Positions 51,395-60,688 of a stretch of 64,000 nucleotides of DNA are shown one piece after another. The notes under the pieces are model-generated. The model saw only the letters and a program-made list of their open reading frames with translations, ran no database searches and was not told the DNA's origin. The stretch lies in assembly GCA_028278545.1 (NCBI GenBank), contig JANQED010000019.1, forward strand, positions 62,001 through 126,000, given 5' to 3'. The stretch's first letter is position 1, and every line of letters starts with the position of its first letter. The translations under genes and the position numbers were made by a program. This DNA is from Anaerolineales bacterium (GTDB lineage: Bacteria > Chloroflexota > Anaerolineae > Anaerolineales > UBA11858).

Positions 51395-53080
51395 ATGCAC
51401 AAAAACATAGCGGGCAGGTTGATATTTATGCTCGCCTCAGCCCTGCTTCTGGGGCTTGTAGCTTGCGTGCGGAGTGCTCCGTTCTCCTCATCTCACCTCA
51501 CCAGTTCTGGATCCCTGGCAACGCCCACCCCTTTTCAACCCGTTCTCTGGACGGCAGTGCCGACAGCATCGGCAACCCCGGCACCACCAACCGCGACGCT
51601 TACAGCGACCCCCTCACCCAACAGCGTTTGGATCGCGCCATTCCTGGCTGATACATTAAGCGGACATATCACCCTTCCCGAGGAGTGGGGCTATACCTCC
51701 GAACCCGGGGACGCCGCACTACAGATCAAAGTGGGGGATGAAAACCGCGTCAGCCAATGGGTGTATGCTTTAGTAGCCCCCTTCCCAACGCTGACCGATG
51801 GAGTCTCAGCATTGGATTTGCACCGCGTCTGGAAAGGAGAAACGGACGATCTGTTCGGTGGGCAGCCGCTTTTGATGGCTGAATCTACCCTGGAGGCGAT
51901 CTCTGCTTATTGGGGAGAACCAGCCTCGGGGTCGGTGCGCATTTCCCCGCCCGCGGAGCTGTTAGACAGAGCCTGGGATCAGCGTCCCGCCTGGGCCATC
52001 ATCCCCTTCGAGCAGCTCCATCCCCGCTGGAAAGTGCTCGCCATCGACGGCATCTCCCCCATCCACAAGGACTTCGACATCAGCGACTACGAGCTGACCA
52101 TCCCCATCTCACTGGTCGGAGAGCCGCCTGAAGGGCTGCACATCCCAACGAGCAATCGCCATCCGGGTAAATTGACCACCTTAATGATGACCGGGGTGAC
52201 TGCATTGGTGCGGGCGACGGCCTTCACCATGGAGCGCCAGGGGGTGACCTACCCCGCCCAGGACATCGCGCACTGGTTGGTGGGCGCCGATATCACCCAT
52301 ATCAGCAATGAGGTGCCTTTCGCGGAGGACTGCCCCTACCCCAATCCTGTGCAAGAGGGCATGCGTTTCTGCAGCCGCGACAAGTATATCGACCTGTTAG
52401 TAGAAGTTGGCACCGACATCGTCGAGCTGACGGGCGATCACTTCGGCGATTGGGGGGCGCAGGCCATGCTGCACACGTTGGAGATGTACCAGGAAAAGGG
52501 CTGGCTGACCTACGGCGGCGGCGAGAATCTGCAAGCGGGTCGAGAGGCAGTGACCATCGAACATAACGGCAACCGCCTGGCGTTCATCGGCTGTAACGCC
52601 AAAGGGGGAGGCTACGCCGGGGCGAGCCAGTCGAACCCTGGCGCGGTAGCTTGCGACTTCGAGTGGATAGGCACAGAGATCGAGCGGCTGCGCGATGAGG
52701 GCATCTTGCCTATCGTAACCTTCCAACACTTCGAATATTATACGTACACCGCCCAGGCCAATCAGCAACGCGACGCCCAATTGATGACCTCGGCCGGCGC
52801 GGTCATCGTCAGCGGCAGCCAGGCCCATCATCCTCAAGCTTTCGAGTTCGCCCATGGCGCGCTGATCCACCATGGATTGGGCAACCTCTTCTTCGACCAA
52901 TTTGACGTCAGCACCGGCACACGGCAGGCGTTCATCGATCGCCATATTTTTTACGACGGCCGTCACATCAGCACGGAATTGCTCACGATTATGTTCGTCG
53001 ATTACGCCCGCCCACGCCCAATGACTCCCGATGAGCGCGCTGTTCTATTAGAAGCGGTCTTCACCGCCAGTGGTTGGTGA
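51395..53080 (+). CDS. CapA-family (PGA_cap) lipoprotein
   Basis: A 561-residue lipoprotein: signal peptide with lipobox LVAC (Cys24), T/P/S-rich linker (about 28-85), a middle domain, and a C-terminal CapA-like metallophosphoesterase-fold domain (about 265-560; DITHISNEVPFAEDC, VELTGDHFGDWG, VSGSQAHHPQAFE, LIHHGLGNLFFDQ). CapA proteins take part in poly-glutamate capsule synthesis, but many relatives have no known role. It follows the M23 lipoprotein by 2 nt, so the two form an operon. Confidence 0.88.
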   Translation: MHKNIAGRLIFMLASALLLGLVACVRSAPFSSSHLTSSGSLATPTPFQPVLWTAVPTASATPAPPTATLTATPSPNSVWIAPFLADTLSGHITLPEEWGYTSEPGDAALQIKVGDENRVSQWVYALVAPFPTLTDGVSALDLHRVWKGETDDLFGGQPLLMAESTLEAISAYWGEPASGSVRISPPAELLDRAWDQRPAWAIIPFEQLHPRWKVLAIDGISPIHKDFDISDYELTIPISLVGEPPEGLHIPTSNRHPGKLTTLMMTGVTALVRATAFTMERQGVTYPAQDIAHWLVGADITHISNEVPFAEDCPYPNPVQEGMRFCSRDKYIDLLVEVGTDIVELTGDHFGDWGAQAMLHTLEMYQEKGWLTYGGGENLQAGREAVTIEHNGNRLAFIGCNAKGGGYAGASQSNPGAVACDFEWIGTEIERLRDEGILPIVTFQHFEYYTYTAQANQQRDAQLMTSAGAVIVSGSQAHHPQAFEFAHGALIHHGLGNLFFDQFDVSTGTRQAFIDRHIFYDGRHISTELLTIMFVDYARPRPMTPDERAVLLEAVFTASGW

Positions 53081-53214
53081 GGGCGATCCAACCCCCAGCC
53101 TAAGATTTCCTCCACCCAAAGTCTCATACCAAATTACCCCTCCGGGCCGATGTGTTTCTGTTGGAATACCTCTAGAATGTACCTATATCTGGTCACACAT
53201 TTTTGGAGGTAGTC

Positions 53215-54453
53215 ATGCGCACAAAAGCAGAAATCTCGTCTCGGCTCCTGTTCGCCCTCAGTATAGCGGTTCTGATCCTCGGCGTCGCTGCCCAGCGCGC
53301 CTTCCCCGCACAAGACACCGCGGCCTACTCAGACCTCTACCGCCAGGCCAGGGAAGATGACGAATATCCAGAGTATGGCGTCACCGGAAAGACCGAGGCC
53401 GCACGCGGCGCGCAGCCCTGGATGGTCGCGCTCGTCGATAGTGGTACCGACGCTTACAATGGCGCGTTTTGCGGCGCTACGTTGATCGCTCCCCAATGGG
53501 TGCTGACGGCTGCTCACTGTATCGAAGACCTGCGCGCCGCCGAGGTGGACGTTGTTGTCGGTCGTCACCAGTTGAGCAGTGACCAGGGTGAACGCCTCGA
53601 GGTCACTCATCTGATCATGCACCCCAAGTACGCTGATTTCCACGATATCGCGTTAATCCATCTGGCGTCACCAGCCACAGTCGGGCAGCCAGTCCCCATG
53701 GTCACAAGTACCACCGAATATTTGGATGATGCACCTGCCGTGGCGCGAGTGACTGGCTGGGGGCTGATCCCCGAAAAAGGCGACGAATTCTTCCCAGACA
53801 CCCTGTATGGGGTCGATTTACCCATCATTGCGGATGCGTTATGCGAAGCCACTTACGGCAGCGATGTCGATAGCACGGTCATCTGTGCCGGGCTGGAAGA
53901 GGGCGGCGTAGATGCCTGCGATGGCGACAGCGGCGGCCCCCTGGTTGTCCCCGACGGCAATGGGTGGGCATTGGCCGGCGTGGTCAGTTGGGGTGATGGC
54001 TGTGGTCTGGCAGGTGGATATGGAGTATACACTCGCGTGGCCTATTACGAACCCTGGATTACCGGCTACCTCAGTGGAGACACACCCCTCCCCGAGCAAG
54101 ACAGCTACCCCATCACCGATAACGATGATCTCTGGGACGACGAGGCATGGGAAGACGAATACTACGCCGATGAAGAGCTGATCTACACCCATGAGACCGA
54201 TGAGGGCTTCGTGGATATCTACTCCTTGGGTGAATATGACGAAGAAATGGCCTCGTTCCTGGAAGAGATCGCCAACGAATATGCCAGCCAGATCGTCACC
54301 CTCGGTGGAACCGAACTCCTGATCGAAGATTTGAGTGACGAGCACGGCCCCTACTTCATCGGCACCATGGTTGTGAATGACGAAGTGATAGAGGTCTCCA
54401 GCGATATCAGCATCGAGGCCGTCATCGAAGCCGCCGAAGGGTATTTACCCTGA
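53215..54453 (+). CDS. Secreted trypsin-like serine protease (S1) with acidic C-terminal domain
   Basis: A 412-residue exported protease: signal peptide (about 1-32), short propeptide, then an S1 domain with His101 (LTAAHC), Asp144 (HDIALIHL) and Ser239 (CDGDSGGP). Asp233, six residues before the serine, equals trypsin Asp189, so cleavage after Lys/Arg is expected. Disulfide cysteines are conserved. After the protease comes an extension of about 120 residues, very rich in Asp/Glu/Tyr. GGAGG five bases before the ATG at 53215. Confidence 0.92.
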   Translation: MRTKAEISSRLLFALSIAVLILGVAAQRAFPAQDTAAYSDLYRQAREDDEYPEYGVTGKTEAARGAQPWMVALVDSGTDAYNGAFCGATLIAPQWVLTAAHCIEDLRAAEVDVVVGRHQLSSDQGERLEVTHLIMHPKYADFHDIALIHLASPATVGQPVPMVTSTTEYLDDAPAVARVTGWGLIPEKGDEFFPDTLYGVDLPIIADALCEATYGSDVDSTVICAGLEEGGVDACDGDSGGPLVVPDGNGWALAGVVSWGDGCGLAGGYGVYTRVAYYEPWITGYLSGDTPLPEQDSYPITDNDDLWDDEAWEDEYYADEELIYTHETDEGFVDIYSLGEYDEEMASFLEEIANEYASQIVTLGGTELLIEDLSDEHGPYFIGTMVVNDEVIEVSSDISIEAVIEAAEGYLP

Positions 54454-54464
54454 CAAACTCAAAG

Positions 54465-54533
54465 CCCACATTACCTCGGCATCACCACTCAGGCCCAGAG
54501 GCATGCCTCTGGGCCTGAAAATTTTAATGTGGG
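54465..54533. terminator. Nested palindromic terminator
   Basis: A 28-nt perfect palindrome (54490-54517; half-site CAGGCCCAGAGGCA) lies inside a second perfect 9-bp stem, CCCACATTA/TAATGTGGG (54465-54473 with 54525-54533). A short T-run follows the inner hairpin. Confidence 0.65.
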
Positions 54534-54599
54534 GCAATCATCTCACTCAAGAAGCCATGGTAAACTTCTCCCATTCTTCAGCCGCTCGAGGAGGCCGAT

Positions 54600-55154
54600 A
54601 TGGGCTTAAAACCTGACCACTGGATCCGCGACATGGTAAAGGAACACAGCATGATCGAACCCTTTGCTGAGAACCAGGTCCGCAATGGGGTGATCTCCTA
54701 TGGCGTTTCTTCCTATGGATACGATGTCCGGGTGACCGATGAATATAAGATCTTCACCAACGTGCATTCCGCCATCGTTGACCCCAAACAGTTCGACACC
54801 AGGTCGATGGTAGATTACCAGGGCGAGGTATGCGTCATCCCCCCGAATTCCTTTGCCTTGGCGCGCACGGTGGAGTATTTCCGCATCCCGCGCGGGGTGC
54901 TCACGGTCTGTGTCGGCAAGAGCACGTATGCCCGCTGCGGGATCATCGTCAATGTAACCCCTTTCGAGCCGGAGTGGGAAGGCTTCGTCACGCTGGAGAT
55001 ATCCAACACGACACCCCTCCCGGCGAAGATCTACTCCAACGAAGGGATCGCCCAGGTGCTGTTCTTTGAGGCTGATGAAGAATGTGAAACCTCCTACGCG
55101 GATAAGAAGGGAAAGTACCAGAAACAACAATCCATCGTGCTGCCCAAATTATAG
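54600..55154 (+). CDS. dcd: dCTP deaminase
   Basis: A 184-residue trimeric nucleotide-pool enzyme converting dCTP to d[19 protein letters not shown] (with the phosphate-binding Ser/Arg) and the catalytic glutamate in [24 protein letters not shown] are typical. It has the mono-functional type motifs; the bifunctional dUTP-forming group cannot be fully excluded. GGAGG precedes the ATG. Confidence 0.94.
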   Translation: MGLKPDHWIRDMVKEHSMIEPFAENQVRNGVISYGVSSYGYDVRVTDEYKIFTNVHSAIVDPKQFDTRSMVDYQGEVCVIPPNSFALARTVEYFRIPRGVLTVCVGKSTYARCGIIVNVTPFEPEWEGFVTLEISNTTPLPAKIYSNEGIAQVLFFEADEECETSYADKKGKYQKQQSIVLPKL

Positions 55155-55333
55155 GCTTCCAGTTCGACTGGCGACCTCAGCGCATCCGCCATCTTGATTT
55201 TTCTCTACCAATAATAGCCTTGGGCTGCGGTTAGCACCACCACAACCCTGCCCGGACTCCAATTCGAGCCATTCTCAACATAAAAATACTATAAAATCAT
55301 TTTTTGCTCTGGTACATTTCGATATCCATACTG

Positions 55334-55339
55334 TATAAT
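55334..55339 (+). promoter_or_regulatory. -10 box of the aap operon
   Basis: TATAAT preceded by TG, with a weak -35 (GGTACA) 17 bp upstream. It predicts a start near 55346 and therefore a leader of about 317 nt. The preceding gap (55155-55330) is AT-rich and shows nothing else I can name. Confidence 0.5.
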
Positions 55340-55365
55340 GATTACGGTGAGGAATACAGTACATA

Positions 55366-55398
55366 CGGGTCTGCGCGTACACATAGCGTGCTTTCCCG
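55366..55398 (+). other. Hairpin near the 5' end of the aap leader
   Basis: CGGG-tct-GCGCG and CGTGC-ttt-CCCG pair as a 9-bp hairpin with a symmetric 3x3 internal loop and a 9-nt apical loop. It begins about 20 nt after the predicted transcription start. Confidence 0.4.
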
Positions 55399-55612
55399 AT
55401 ATTTCTACTCTTATGTGCCAGGTTCAGCACCAATAAAGAAGCTCTAAAAGCCCATCATCGTCATTGCGCCGAACTTAGTTTTCGTGTAGGAGGTGTGTAG
55501 GTTACGACTTGAGAATTACATTAACCCTTCCAAAATCCATCTCGAGGCAAGCTTGTCTTCAACTATGGGGTGTTGAGCTGTCGAAACCAGCGACCTTTAT
55601 ACCGAGATGGTG

Positions 55613-55633
55613 ATCCCATACGGGATTTTTCTT
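55613..55633 (+). terminator. Attenuator-like terminator before aapJ
   Basis: ATCCC-ATAC-GGGAT followed by a T-run (TTTTTCTT), 30 nt before the aapJ start. The stem is short (5-6 bp) but correctly placed to act as a premature terminator or as one arm of a switch. Confidence 0.45.
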
Positions 55634-55662
55634 AATCAAGATAACCAAAGGAGAAATGAGAT

Positions 55663-56712
55663 ATGTCGCGCAAATTATCCACTGGAGTTTCTATTTTAAT
55701 CATCCTCGCTTTCGTGTTTTCCATGGTGCCCGCAGCGGTTGCCCAGGAAGCAGGCGGCGGTGAGATAATCGACCGCGTGCTCGAACGCGGTAAAGTGGTC
55801 TGTGGTGGCCGTACCGATCTAGCTGGATTTGGCATGCTCGACGAGGCGGGCAACAATATGGGCTTCGATATCGACCTCTGCAGGGCCGTCGCTGCCGCGG
55901 TTTTGGGTGATCCCACCGCGATCGAGGTGGTTCCCCTCACCGCAGCCGACCGTGGTCCCGCACTCCAGACCGCCGAGGTTGATCTGCTGTCCCGAAACGT
56001 GACCTGGACCTCCAGCCGTGACTCCCAATGGGGCAACTTCACCACCATCATGTTCTACGATGGACAGGGCTTCATGATCCGCGAAGACAGCGGCATCACC
56101 TCCACGGATGAGTTCGACGGTGCCACCGTCTGCGTCACCAGTGGTACAACCACCGAACAAAACCTGGCCGACTTCTTCCGCCAGAACGGGATGGAATATG
56201 AGGCCGTGATCTTCGAAGAGACCCCTGCCGTATACAGTGCCTACGAAGAAGGTCGCTGTGACATCACCACCAGCGACAAATCCCAGCTGGCATCCGTGCG
56301 CAGTGGTTTTGCTGAGCCTGATGCACACATCATCCTCGACATCACCATCTCCAAAGAGCCCCTCACCCCGGCTGTTCCGCACGGTGACGACACCTGGTTC
56401 GACACTGTCAAGCTGGTTATGTGGGCCTTGATCAACGCCGAGGAACTGGGCGTGACCATGGACAACGTCGAAGAGATGAAGGGCAGCGAAAACATCAATG
56501 TGCTGCGCCTGCTCGGCCAGGAGGGTGATTGGGGTTATACCGACCTGGGTCTCGCCCCCGAAGCATTGGCCAATGCCATTGCCGCCGTTGGCAATTACGG
56601 TGAGGTTTACGATCGCTACATGGGCCCCGAGGGCCTGGCCTTCACCCTGCCGCGCGGTCCCAACAACCTGTGGACCAACGGCGGTTTGATCTACGCTCCA
56701 CCCATCAAGTAA
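55663..56712 (+). CDS. aapJ: General L-amino-acid ABC transporter, substrate-binding protein
   Basis: A 349-residue exported binding protein: signal peptide (about 1-27, cut after AVAQ), then a type II periplasmic-binding fold of the polar amino-acid group (VVCGGRTDLAGFGMLD, GFDIDLCRAVAAAVLG, SRNVTWTSSRD). It matches the AapJ/BztA subgroup, which binds many L-amino acids. First gene of a four-gene import operon. GGAG lies nine bases before the ATG; the leader is long and structured. Confidence 0.92.
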   Translation: MSRKLSTGVSILIILAFVFSMVPAAVAQEAGGGEIIDRVLERGKVVCGGRTDLAGFGMLDEAGNNMGFDIDLCRAVAAAVLGDPTAIEVVPLTAADRGPALQTAEVDLLSRNVTWTSSRDSQWGNFTTIMFYDGQGFMIREDSGITSTDEFDGATVCVTSGTTTEQNLADFFRQNGMEYEAVIFEETPAVYSAYEEGRCDITTSDKSQLASVRSGFAEPDAHIILDITISKEPLTPAVPHGDDTWFDTVKLVMWALINAEELGVTMDNVEEMKGSENINVLRLLGQEGDWGYTDLGLAPEALANAIAAVGNYGEVYDRYMGPEGLAFTLPRGPNNLWTNGGLIYAPPIK

Positions 56713-56735
56713 TCACTCCGTAACCCTAACCATAT

Positions 56736-56769
56736 AAAGGATGCGGTCGCGTTTGTGGCCGCATCCTTT
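56736..56769 (+). terminator. Intercistronic hairpin between aapJ and aapQ
   Basis: AAAGGATGCGG/CCGCATCCTTT, an 11-bp perfect stem with a 12-nt loop. A partial terminator or 3' stabiliser here would give more binding protein than permease, a common feature of ABC importers. Confidence 0.65.
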
Positions 56770-56788
56770 CATGAGAAGGAAGATCATT

Positions 56789-57976
56789 ATGGCAGCCAAT
56801 CAGCCTTCGATTCAGTTTAAATCCAGCATCCCATTTTATCGAGACGAGCGGGTCATCAAAGCTTTCGCCCAGGTGGTTTCGGCGGTGCTGATCATTGGAT
56901 TCGTCATTTGGGCCATCCTCAACTTCTTGGACGCGGCGGAGGCCCGAAACATGACCCTGACGTTCGATTTTTTGGAAGAAGCCGCCGGGTTCCCGATCAG
57001 CAATCCCCCCATCGAGTACGAACCCGACATGACCTTTGGCAGGGCTTTCCTCGTCGGGCTGGTAAATACGCTGCTGGTTTCCGTCACCGGCATCGTCGCA
57101 GCTACAATCCTCGGCACCCTGGTTGCCCTGGCGCGTTTATCTTCGAACTGGCTGTTGAGCAAGATCGCCCTGGCTTATATCGAATTCCATCGCAACATTC
57201 CTTTGCTAGTTCTACTCTTCATCTGGTATTTCAGCGCCTTCACCCAACTGCCAAGTGTGAAAGAGAGCATCATCTGGCCCGGCATCATCATCAATCAACG
57301 CGGTTTTTACCTGACCTGGCCGCGCCTGACCGAGACAGGACAGCCCTTTGCGATAGCATCAGCAATCGGCATTCTCTTAGCCATTATCCTTTATAGTGTT
57401 CTGCGTCGCCGCCGGGAAATCACCGGTAAAGACACCTACTACGGCCCCATCAGCCTAGCCATCCTCATCATCCTGCCGCTCATCGGCTGGCTTCTATCTG
57501 ACGGAACTCCTTTCCAACTCGATGTCCCTTTCTTGAAGGGTTTCAACTATAAAGGAGGCCTGCGCCTCACACCAGAGTTCACCGCCATGTTCCTTGGCCT
57601 GGCTATGTATACCGCGGCCTTCATCGCCGAAGTGGTACGGGCCGGCATTCAGGCCGTCGACCGAGGCCAAATTGAAGCCGCCCGCGCTGTCGGCCTCTCA
57701 ACCAACCAGGTATTGAGTCTGGTGATCATGCCCCAGGCATTGAGGATCATCATCCCACCGATGATCAGCCAATACCTGAACCTGACCAAGAACTCTAGTT
57801 TGGCCCTGGCAATCGGCTTCCAGGAAGTATTTAGCGTCGGGAAGATCGCCATCAACCAGGCAGGGCGGGCGGTCCCCGTCTTTGCCCTGGTCATGTTGAC
57901 TTATTTGAGCTTGAGCCTGTTTACATCCTTCGTGCTCAACATCTATAACCGCCGCATTCAATTTGTGTCGAGGTGA
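56789..57976 (+). CDS. aapQ: Amino-acid ABC transporter permease AapQ
   Basis: A 395-residue HisM-type inner-membrane permease with about eight helices and the large loop of the AapQ/BztB group. The EAA motif that docks the ATPase reads QIEAARAVGLSTNQVLSLVIMP. YIEFHRNIPLLVLLFIWYF is typical. AAGGA eight bases before the ATG at 56789 makes this start better than ATGs at 56741 and 56771, which lie in the hairpin. The stop lies 2 nt before the aapM ATG. Confidence 0.92.
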   Translation: MAANQPSIQFKSSIPFYRDERVIKAFAQVVSAVLIIGFVIWAILNFLDAAEARNMTLTFDFLEEAAGFPISNPPIEYEPDMTFGRAFLVGLVNTLLVSVTGIVAATILGTLVALARLSSNWLLSKIALAYIEFHRNIPLLVLLFIWYFSAFTQLPSVKESIIWPGIIINQRGFYLTWPRLTETGQPFAIASAIGILLAIILYSVLRRRREITGKDTYYGPISLAILIILPLIGWLLSDGTPFQLDVPFLKGFNYKGGLRLTPEFTAMFLGLAMYTAAFIAEVVRAGIQAVDRGQIEAARAVGLSTNQVLSLVIMPQALRIIIPPMISQYLNLTKNSSLALAIGFQEVFSVGKIAINQAGRAVPVFALVMLTYLSLSLFTSFVLNIYNRRIQFVSR

Positions 57977-57978
57977 CT

Positions 57979-59196
57979 ATGACCAGCCAACAAGCTACTC
58001 AAGAAGTGCTCCGGCCGCCTCAACCCCCTGGACTGATCAAATGGATACGCGATAACCTCTTTAACAGTTGGTTCAACTCCCTGTTGACGGTCATCTTCCT
58101 TCCCATCGTTTTCTTTGCGGTAGTCAATATCATCATCTGGGCCTTCACCGTGGCCGATTGGCGCGCGGTCACCCAGTTCCCGATGCTGTATGCCGTCGGC
58201 CAGTACCCCCGGGATGAAGTCTGGCGTGTGGGGATAGGGTTGTCTGCAATCGTCTTTCTACTTGGCGCCAGTTGGGGCAATTGGGGCGGATTGCTGCAAT
58301 CTATCTCCATAGCCTTTGGCATTGCCTTTGCCGTCTTCGCCATCCTGCCGGTTCAGCACGATCAGCTCGACCTGAACATGCGCCTCTACCTGGGGGGCAA
58401 TGTCATCTTGCTCTTGCTGGGCTACCTGATCGGGCGCATGAAGGCTGTCAAGGGGGGTCATATCGTCATCGGTTGGGGGATCGTGCCCTTTTTAGCCGTC
58501 TTCCTGCTTACCGGTCGTAGGGGGAGCGAACTGCTCCCAGACGTGGCTACCACCCTGTGGGGCGGTCTGTTAGTGACCTTCTTGCTCTCGGCTGGGGGCA
58601 TTCTACTCTCCTTCCCAATCGGTGTGGCCCTGGCCCTCGGACGCCGCTCGACACTGCCGGTGGTGAAAGCTTTCTCAACCATCTTCATCGAGACGATCCG
58701 CGGGGTGCCGTTGATCACGATCTTGTTCATGTTCTCAATCATCCTGGCGCTATTCCTGCCAGCCGAATCCCGCATCGATCGCCTGGTGCGCGCCCTGATG
58801 GCTGTCACCTTCTTCAGCGCGGCTTACTCGGCTGAGAACGTGCGCGGCGGTTTGCAAGCTGTTCCCCTGGGGCAGATAGAAGCCGCCAAGGCAGTCGGCA
58901 TGAATGGGCTGCAGACGATGGTGTTCATCGTCTTGCCCCAGGCGATACGGGCGGTGCTCCCAGCCATTGTCGGCCAATTCATCGCCTTGTTCAAGGACAC
59001 GACCCTGGTGGTCATCGTTGGGATCAACGACCTCCTGGGTATCGGGCGTTCGATCATCAACTCCGATCCCGAATTCGTCCAATTGCAACTCGAGGTGTAT
59101 CTTTTCATCGCCATTGTTTACTGGATCTTCAGCTACCTGATGTCACTCGCCAGCCGGCGTTTGGAAGCCGCCTTGGGCGTGAGCACAAAACTGTAG
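57979..59196 (+). CDS. aapM: Amino-acid ABC transporter permease AapM
   Basis: A 405-residue second permease, with extra N-terminal helices (about 35-170) as in AapM/BztC and the C-terminal HisM-type core. The EAA loop reads [40 protein letters not shown] and [21 protein letters not shown] are characteristic. GAGG five bases before the ATG at 57979. Confidence 0.92.
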   Translation: MTSQQATQEVLRPPQPPGLIKWIRDNLFNSWFNSLLTVIFLPIVFFAVVNIIIWAFTVADWRAVTQFPMLYAVGQYPRDEVWRVGIGLSAIVFLLGASWGNWGGLLQSISIAFGIAFAVFAILPVQHDQLDLNMRLYLGGNVILLLLGYLIGRMKAVKGGHIVIGWGIVPFLAVFLLTGRRGSELLPDVATTLWGGLLVTFLLSAGGILLSFPIGVALALGRRSTLPVVKAFSTIFIETIRGVPLITILFMFSIILALFLPAESRIDRLVRALMAVTFFSAAYSAENVRGGLQAVPLGQIEAAKAVGMNGLQTMVFIVLPQAIRAVLPAIVGQFIALFKDTTLVVIVGINDLLGIGRSIINSDPEFVQLQLEVYLFIAIVYWIFSYLMSLASRRLEAALGVSTKL

Positions 59197-59207
59197 GAGA
59201 AACCATT

Positions 59208-59963
59208 ATGACCAGCGAAACGACAAACGAACCCATCATCATTTGCCAGGATGTGCATAAGTGGTTTGATGATTTTCACGCCCTGTGCGGCATAAGTATG
59301 GTGGTCCAACCCCAAGAGGTTATCGTCATCTTCGGCCCTTCTGGGTCTGGGAAATCGACCTTCATCCGCACCCTCAACCGGCTCGAAGAACACCAACGCG
59401 GACAGATCATCGTCGATGGCATCGAACTCTCTCACGATGTGCGTAACATCGAACGCGTCCGCATGGAGACCGGCATGGTCTTCCAGCAATTCAACCTGTT
59501 TCCCCACCTGTCGGTGTTACAAAACATCACGTTGGCCCCCATTTGGGTGCGCAAATGGTCCAGGGACAAAGCTGAAGAGGTCGCTATGCAGCTGCTGGAG
59601 CGGGTTGGCATCCCCGAGCAGGCGCTGAAATTTCCCGGGCAGCTTTCTGGTGGGCAGCAGCAGCGCGTGGCCATCGCCCGCGCCTTAGCCATGCAGCCCA
59701 AGATCATGCTCTTTGATGAACCCACCTCTGCCCTGGACCCTGAGATGATCAAAGAGGTTCTGGACGTCATGGTGGAACTGGCCCAAAGCGGCATGACGAT
59801 GTTGGTGGTGACGCACGAAATGGGCTTTGCCCGCGCCGTAGCTGACCGCATGTATTTCTTCGATGAGGGCCTGATCGTCGAGAGCGGCACACCTGACGAT
59901 ATTTTCCACAACCCCCAAGAAGACCGCACCAAACTCTTCCTTTCCCAGATTCTGCAGCACTAA
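59208..59963 (+). CDS. aapP: Amino-acid ABC transporter ATP-binding protein AapP
   Basis: A 251-residue ATPase of the polar amino-acid (GlnQ/AapP) group: Walker [11 protein letters not shown]-loop [11 protein letters not shown], signature [15 protein letters not shown], Walker [16 protein letters not shown] and H-loop [14 protein letters not shown] precedes the ATG. Last gene of the aapJQMP operon, followed by a strong terminator. Confidence 0.95.
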   Translation: MTSETTNEPIIICQDVHKWFDDFHALCGISMVVQPQEVIVIFGPSGSGKSTFIRTLNRLEEHQRGQIIVDGIELSHDVRNIERVRMETGMVFQQFNLFPHLSVLQNITLAPIWVRKWSRDKAEEVAMQLLERVGIPEQALKFPGQLSGGQQQRVAIARALAMQPKIMLFDEPTSALDPEMIKEVLDVMVELAQSGMTMLVVTHEMGFARAVADRMYFFDEGLIVESGTPDDIFHNPQEDRTKLFLSQILQH

Positions 59964-59985
59964 CGCTATTCGACCAAAGACCTTC

Positions 59986-60021
59986 AAAGCCCTGCGTTTC
60001 AATACGGACGCAGGGCTTTTT
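59986..60021 (+). terminator. Terminator of the aap operon
   Basis: AAAGCCCTGCGT and its exact complement form a 12-bp stem with a 10-nt loop, followed by a T-run. It lies 22 nt after the aapP stop. Confidence 0.9.
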
Positions 60022-60129
60022 GTTGTTCCCGCGAGTAGGGGATTTGGGCAGCTAAACCAAATAAACAAAAGCATTTTCGCAAAATAATGGAAATTAATTC
60101 AGTATTTATCTATATTCTCAAAATAATCG

Positions 60130-60158
60130 TTGACGAATTGGTGATTTTCAGCTACATT
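60130..60158 (+). promoter_or_regulatory. Promoter of the Lrp-family regulator
   Basis: TTGACG (60130-60135) and TACATT (60153-60158) with a 17-bp spacer. The start of transcription would fall about 4 nt before the ATG; together with the missing ribosome-binding site this suggests a leaderless mRNA. Confidence 0.5.
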
Positions 60159-60168
60159 ATTAATCATT

Positions 60169-60627
60169 ATGCTCGATAAACTCGATAAACACATCCTTAC
60201 TGAGCTACAAGAAGACGCCCGCATCAGTAACACCGAACTGGCGCGCCGCGTAAACTTGTCCCCGCCGGCCACCCACGCCCGCGTGCGCAGGCTCGAAGAA
60301 AATGGCTTCGTGCAACAGTATGTCACCTTGGTGAACCGCCAACAGGCCGGGTACGACATGCTCTGCTTCGTGCGCGTCAGGCTGCAACTGCACGACACTG
60401 AGCAGGTGACCGGTTTTCATCAGGCTGTCCAGCAAATGCCTGAAGTCTTGGAATGTCATTTTGTCACCGGCGATCACGACTATCTGCTCAAAATCGTGGC
60501 ACACAACTCCGAAGACCTGGAAGATTTCCTGGTCAACCGCTTGACGCCCATCCCAGGTGTGGCACAAATCCATACCAGCCTGGTGCTGAGAGAAGTCAAA
60601 TCATCTACTGCGATCCCCCTATCCTGA
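60169..60627 (+). CDS. Lrp/AsnC-family transcriptional regulator
   Basis: A 152-residue regulator with an N-terminal HTH (ILTELQEDARISNTELARRVNLSPPATHARVRRLEENG) and a C-terminal RAM ligand-binding domain (VTGDHDYLLKIVAHNSEDLEDFL). These proteins respond to amino acids. Its place between an amino-acid importer and a tyrosine-degrading enzyme suggests it controls one or both. It seems to be translated from a leaderless mRNA. Confidence 0.93.
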   Translation: MLDKLDKHILTELQEDARISNTELARRVNLSPPATHARVRRLEENGFVQQYVTLVNRQQAGYDMLCFVRVRLQLHDTEQVTGFHQAVQQMPEVLECHFVTGDHDYLLKIVAHNSEDLEDFLVNRLTPIPGVAQIHTSLVLREVKSSTAIPLS

Positions 60628-60688
60628 CAGACAATAAATATGACAAGTGATCCACCCTGCTAACTGGGAATCACGTAAAAGGAGGCAC

